From Actinomycetota bacterium (lineage in GTDB: Bacteria > Actinomycetota > Acidimicrobiia > Acidimicrobiales > Ilumatobacteraceae), in assembly GCA_005788205.1 (NCBI GenBank), contig SXYT01000057.1, positions 1 to 6,074 of the forward strand: a stretch of DNA of 6,074 bases, given 5' to 3'. The position numbers and the translations under genes are program-made. Shown here piece after piece: positions 5,178 to 6,074 of this stretch. The stretch's first letter is position 1. Every line of letters begins with the position of its first letter. A model generated the notes under the pieces. It saw only the letters and a list, made by a program, of their open reading frames with translations. It made no database searches and was not told the origin of the DNA.

Positions 5178-5183
5178 TAGCCT
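5178..5183 (+). promoter_or_regulatory. Putative -10 box TAGCCT for the acyl-CoA dehydrogenase
   Basis: This is the same hexamer as at 539-544, in the 69-nt gap after the hydrolase. Here it is 31 nt before the ATG, so the predicted transcript (start near 5190) would carry a leader of about 25 nt. That leader contains a Shine-Dalgarno sequence, unlike the units upstream. No clear -35 box. Confidence 0.5.
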
Positions 5184-5199
5184 CACTGGGAGGGACACG

Positions 5200-5206
5200 A
5201 GGAAGG
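5200..5206 (+). promoter_or_regulatory. Ribosome binding site AGGAAGG of the acyl-CoA dehydrogenase
   Basis: AGGAAGG ends 8 nt before the ATG at 5215. It is the only good Shine-Dalgarno sequence before a gene start in the window. It favours ATG 5215 over the in-frame GTG at 5206, which would overlap the site itself. Confidence 0.7.
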
Positions 5207-5214
5207 TGGGCGAC

Positions 5215-6074
5215 ATGAGTGACGTACTGCAGGAGGCGCGCGATTTCATCGACGCGAACTGGTCACCCGACGTCGACCCCGACGAGTGGCGCGAGCTCGT
5301 GGTCGACTCCGGCTGGTCGGCACTGCGCTGGCCGAAGAAGTGGCTGGGCCGCGAGCTGAACGATGACGACGCCTCCGCCGTCGAGGCACTGTTCCTCGAG
5401 CGCGGCGTGCCCGGCCCCGGCCAGGACAAGACGAACCTGTGGGCCGGCACCATGGTCAGCTACGGCAGCGACTCCCTGAAGGACGAGTTCATGCGCAAGC
5501 TGCTCCTCGACGAGGTGGCGATGTGCCTCCTGTACAGCGAGCCCGGCGCCGGCTCCGACCTTGCCGGAATCCGCACCTCTGCGGTGCGTGACGGCGACGA
5601 GTGGATTGTGAACGGCCAGAAGGTCTGGACGTCCGGTGCGAAGAGCGCCGACTACGGCATGCTCATCGCACGCACCGACTGGGACCAACCGAAGCACCGC
5701 GGCATCTCGTTCTTCTGGTTCCCGATGCACCAGCCCGGCGTGGAGGTGCGCCCGCTGCGCCAGGCCACCGGTGATGCACGCTTCAACGAGGTCTTCATCA
5801 CTGATGCGCGTGTGCACGACTCGCACAGGCTCGGCGACCTGAACGCCGGTTGGTGGGTGCTGCAGACGGCGCTCATGTACGAGCGTGTGGCCATGGGTGG
5901 CGGCAGGCGCGGCCCTGCCATGCGCAGCACGAGGGGCGCCACGGCGGCGGCACAAGGCTCGATCCCGTCGCCTGACGTCTCCCTTCTCTCGCTCGCACGG
6001 AAGACAGGCAGGTCTGCAGACCCGCACTTCCGTCAGGAGCTCATGAAGCTGCACTGCATGAGGATGACCAACGA
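5215..6074 (+). CDS. Acyl-CoA dehydrogenase, N-terminal 286 residues (runs off the window)
   Basis: A flavin (FAD) enzyme that introduces a trans-2,3 double bond into an acyl-CoA and passes electrons to electron-transfer flavoprotein, in fatty-acid, amino-acid or sterol side-chain breakdown. Seen directly: an N-terminal helical domain with GWSALRWPKKWLGREL (33-48); the central signature YSEPGAGSDLAGIRTSAVRDGDEWIVNGQKVWTSGA (107-142), whose GAGSDL and WTS segments bind acyl-CoA and flavin; the beta-domain FNEVFITDARV (190-200); and the start of the C-terminal helical domain at GWWVLQTALMYERV (212-225). The catalytic Glu cannot be checked because the gene is cut by the window end, with two bases of the next codon present. 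The start is set by the Shine-Dalgarno sequence at 5200-5206. It has its own -10 box and leader, so it is probably a separate transcription unit from the heliorhodopsin group. Confidence 0.93.
   Translation, partial: MSDVLQEARDFIDANWSPDVDPDEWRELVVDSGWSALRWPKKWLGRELNDDDASAVEALFLERGVPGPGQDKTNLWAGTMVSYGSDSLKDEFMRKLLLDEVAMCLLYSEPGAGSDLAGIRTSAVRDGDEWIVNGQKVWTSGAKSADYGMLIARTDWDQPKHRGISFFWFPMHQPGVEVRPLRQATGDARFNEVFITDARVHDSHRLGDLNAGWWVLQTALMYERVAMGGGRRGPAMRSTRGATAAAQGSIPSPDVSLLSLARKTGRSADPHFRQELMKLHCMRMTN

Noticed and set aside
1..6074. CRISPR arrays, tRNA/rRNA genes, insertion sequences or attachment sites
   Set aside because: I saw no direct repeat series, cloverleaf-like sequence, inverted terminal repeats or transposase; nearly all bases are explained by eight genes and short gaps.

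Overview
The window is about 6.1 kb of high-GC DNA with eight genes, all on the plus strand and tightly packed. It looks like an actinobacterial chromosome. The GroEL has an actinobacterial-style C-terminal tail that mixes His with Gly-Met. Most genes have no Shine-Dalgarno sequence, and a TAGC(C/G)T box sits just upstream of a GTG or ATG start, as expected for leaderless transcripts. The mix of a heliorhodopsin, a Firmicutes/Chloroflexi-like coproheme decarboxylase and an acyl-CoA dehydrogenase suggests an aquatic actinobacterium, possibly Acidimicrobiia. That assignment is an inference.

Layout. 1-460 is the 3' end of groEL, interrupted by an in-frame TAG at 386-388; the usual tail can still be read after it, down to a TGA at 458-460. 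A strong intrinsic terminator follows at 481-514. Next come an ATP-grasp ligase of unknown substrate (552-1427), a ChdC/HemQ-family heme synthase (1457-2131), an AlaX-type alanyl-tRNA editing protein (2147-2869), a seven-helix PQ-loop (SWEET-like) membrane protein (2879-3478), a heliorhodopsin (3492-4256), an epoxide-hydrolase-like alpha/beta hydrolase (4258-5145) and the N-terminal 286 residues of an acyl-CoA dehydrogenase (5215 to the window end).

The centre of interest is the heliorhodopsin. It keeps the Schiff-base lysine (K240), the carboxylate counterion (E109) and the family signatures in helices 3, 4, 6 and 7. It lies 13 nt after the PQ-loop gene, and only 1 nt separates it from the hydrolase gene, so a PQ-loop/heliorhodopsin/hydrolase module is a reasonable hypothesis. 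No retinal-forming oxygenase or carotenoid gene is in the window. The heme, tRNA-editing and ATP-grasp genes upstream could belong to a broader stress or housekeeping set, but nothing in the sequence proves a shared function.

Regulation. The trinucleotide TAG occurs only six times on the plus strand by my reading. Four of these are in TAGC(C/G)T boxes close to a start codon, three of them 6-7 nt before it. One box overlaps the stop codon of the preceding gene. Only the acyl-CoA dehydrogenase has a clear Shine-Dalgarno sequence.
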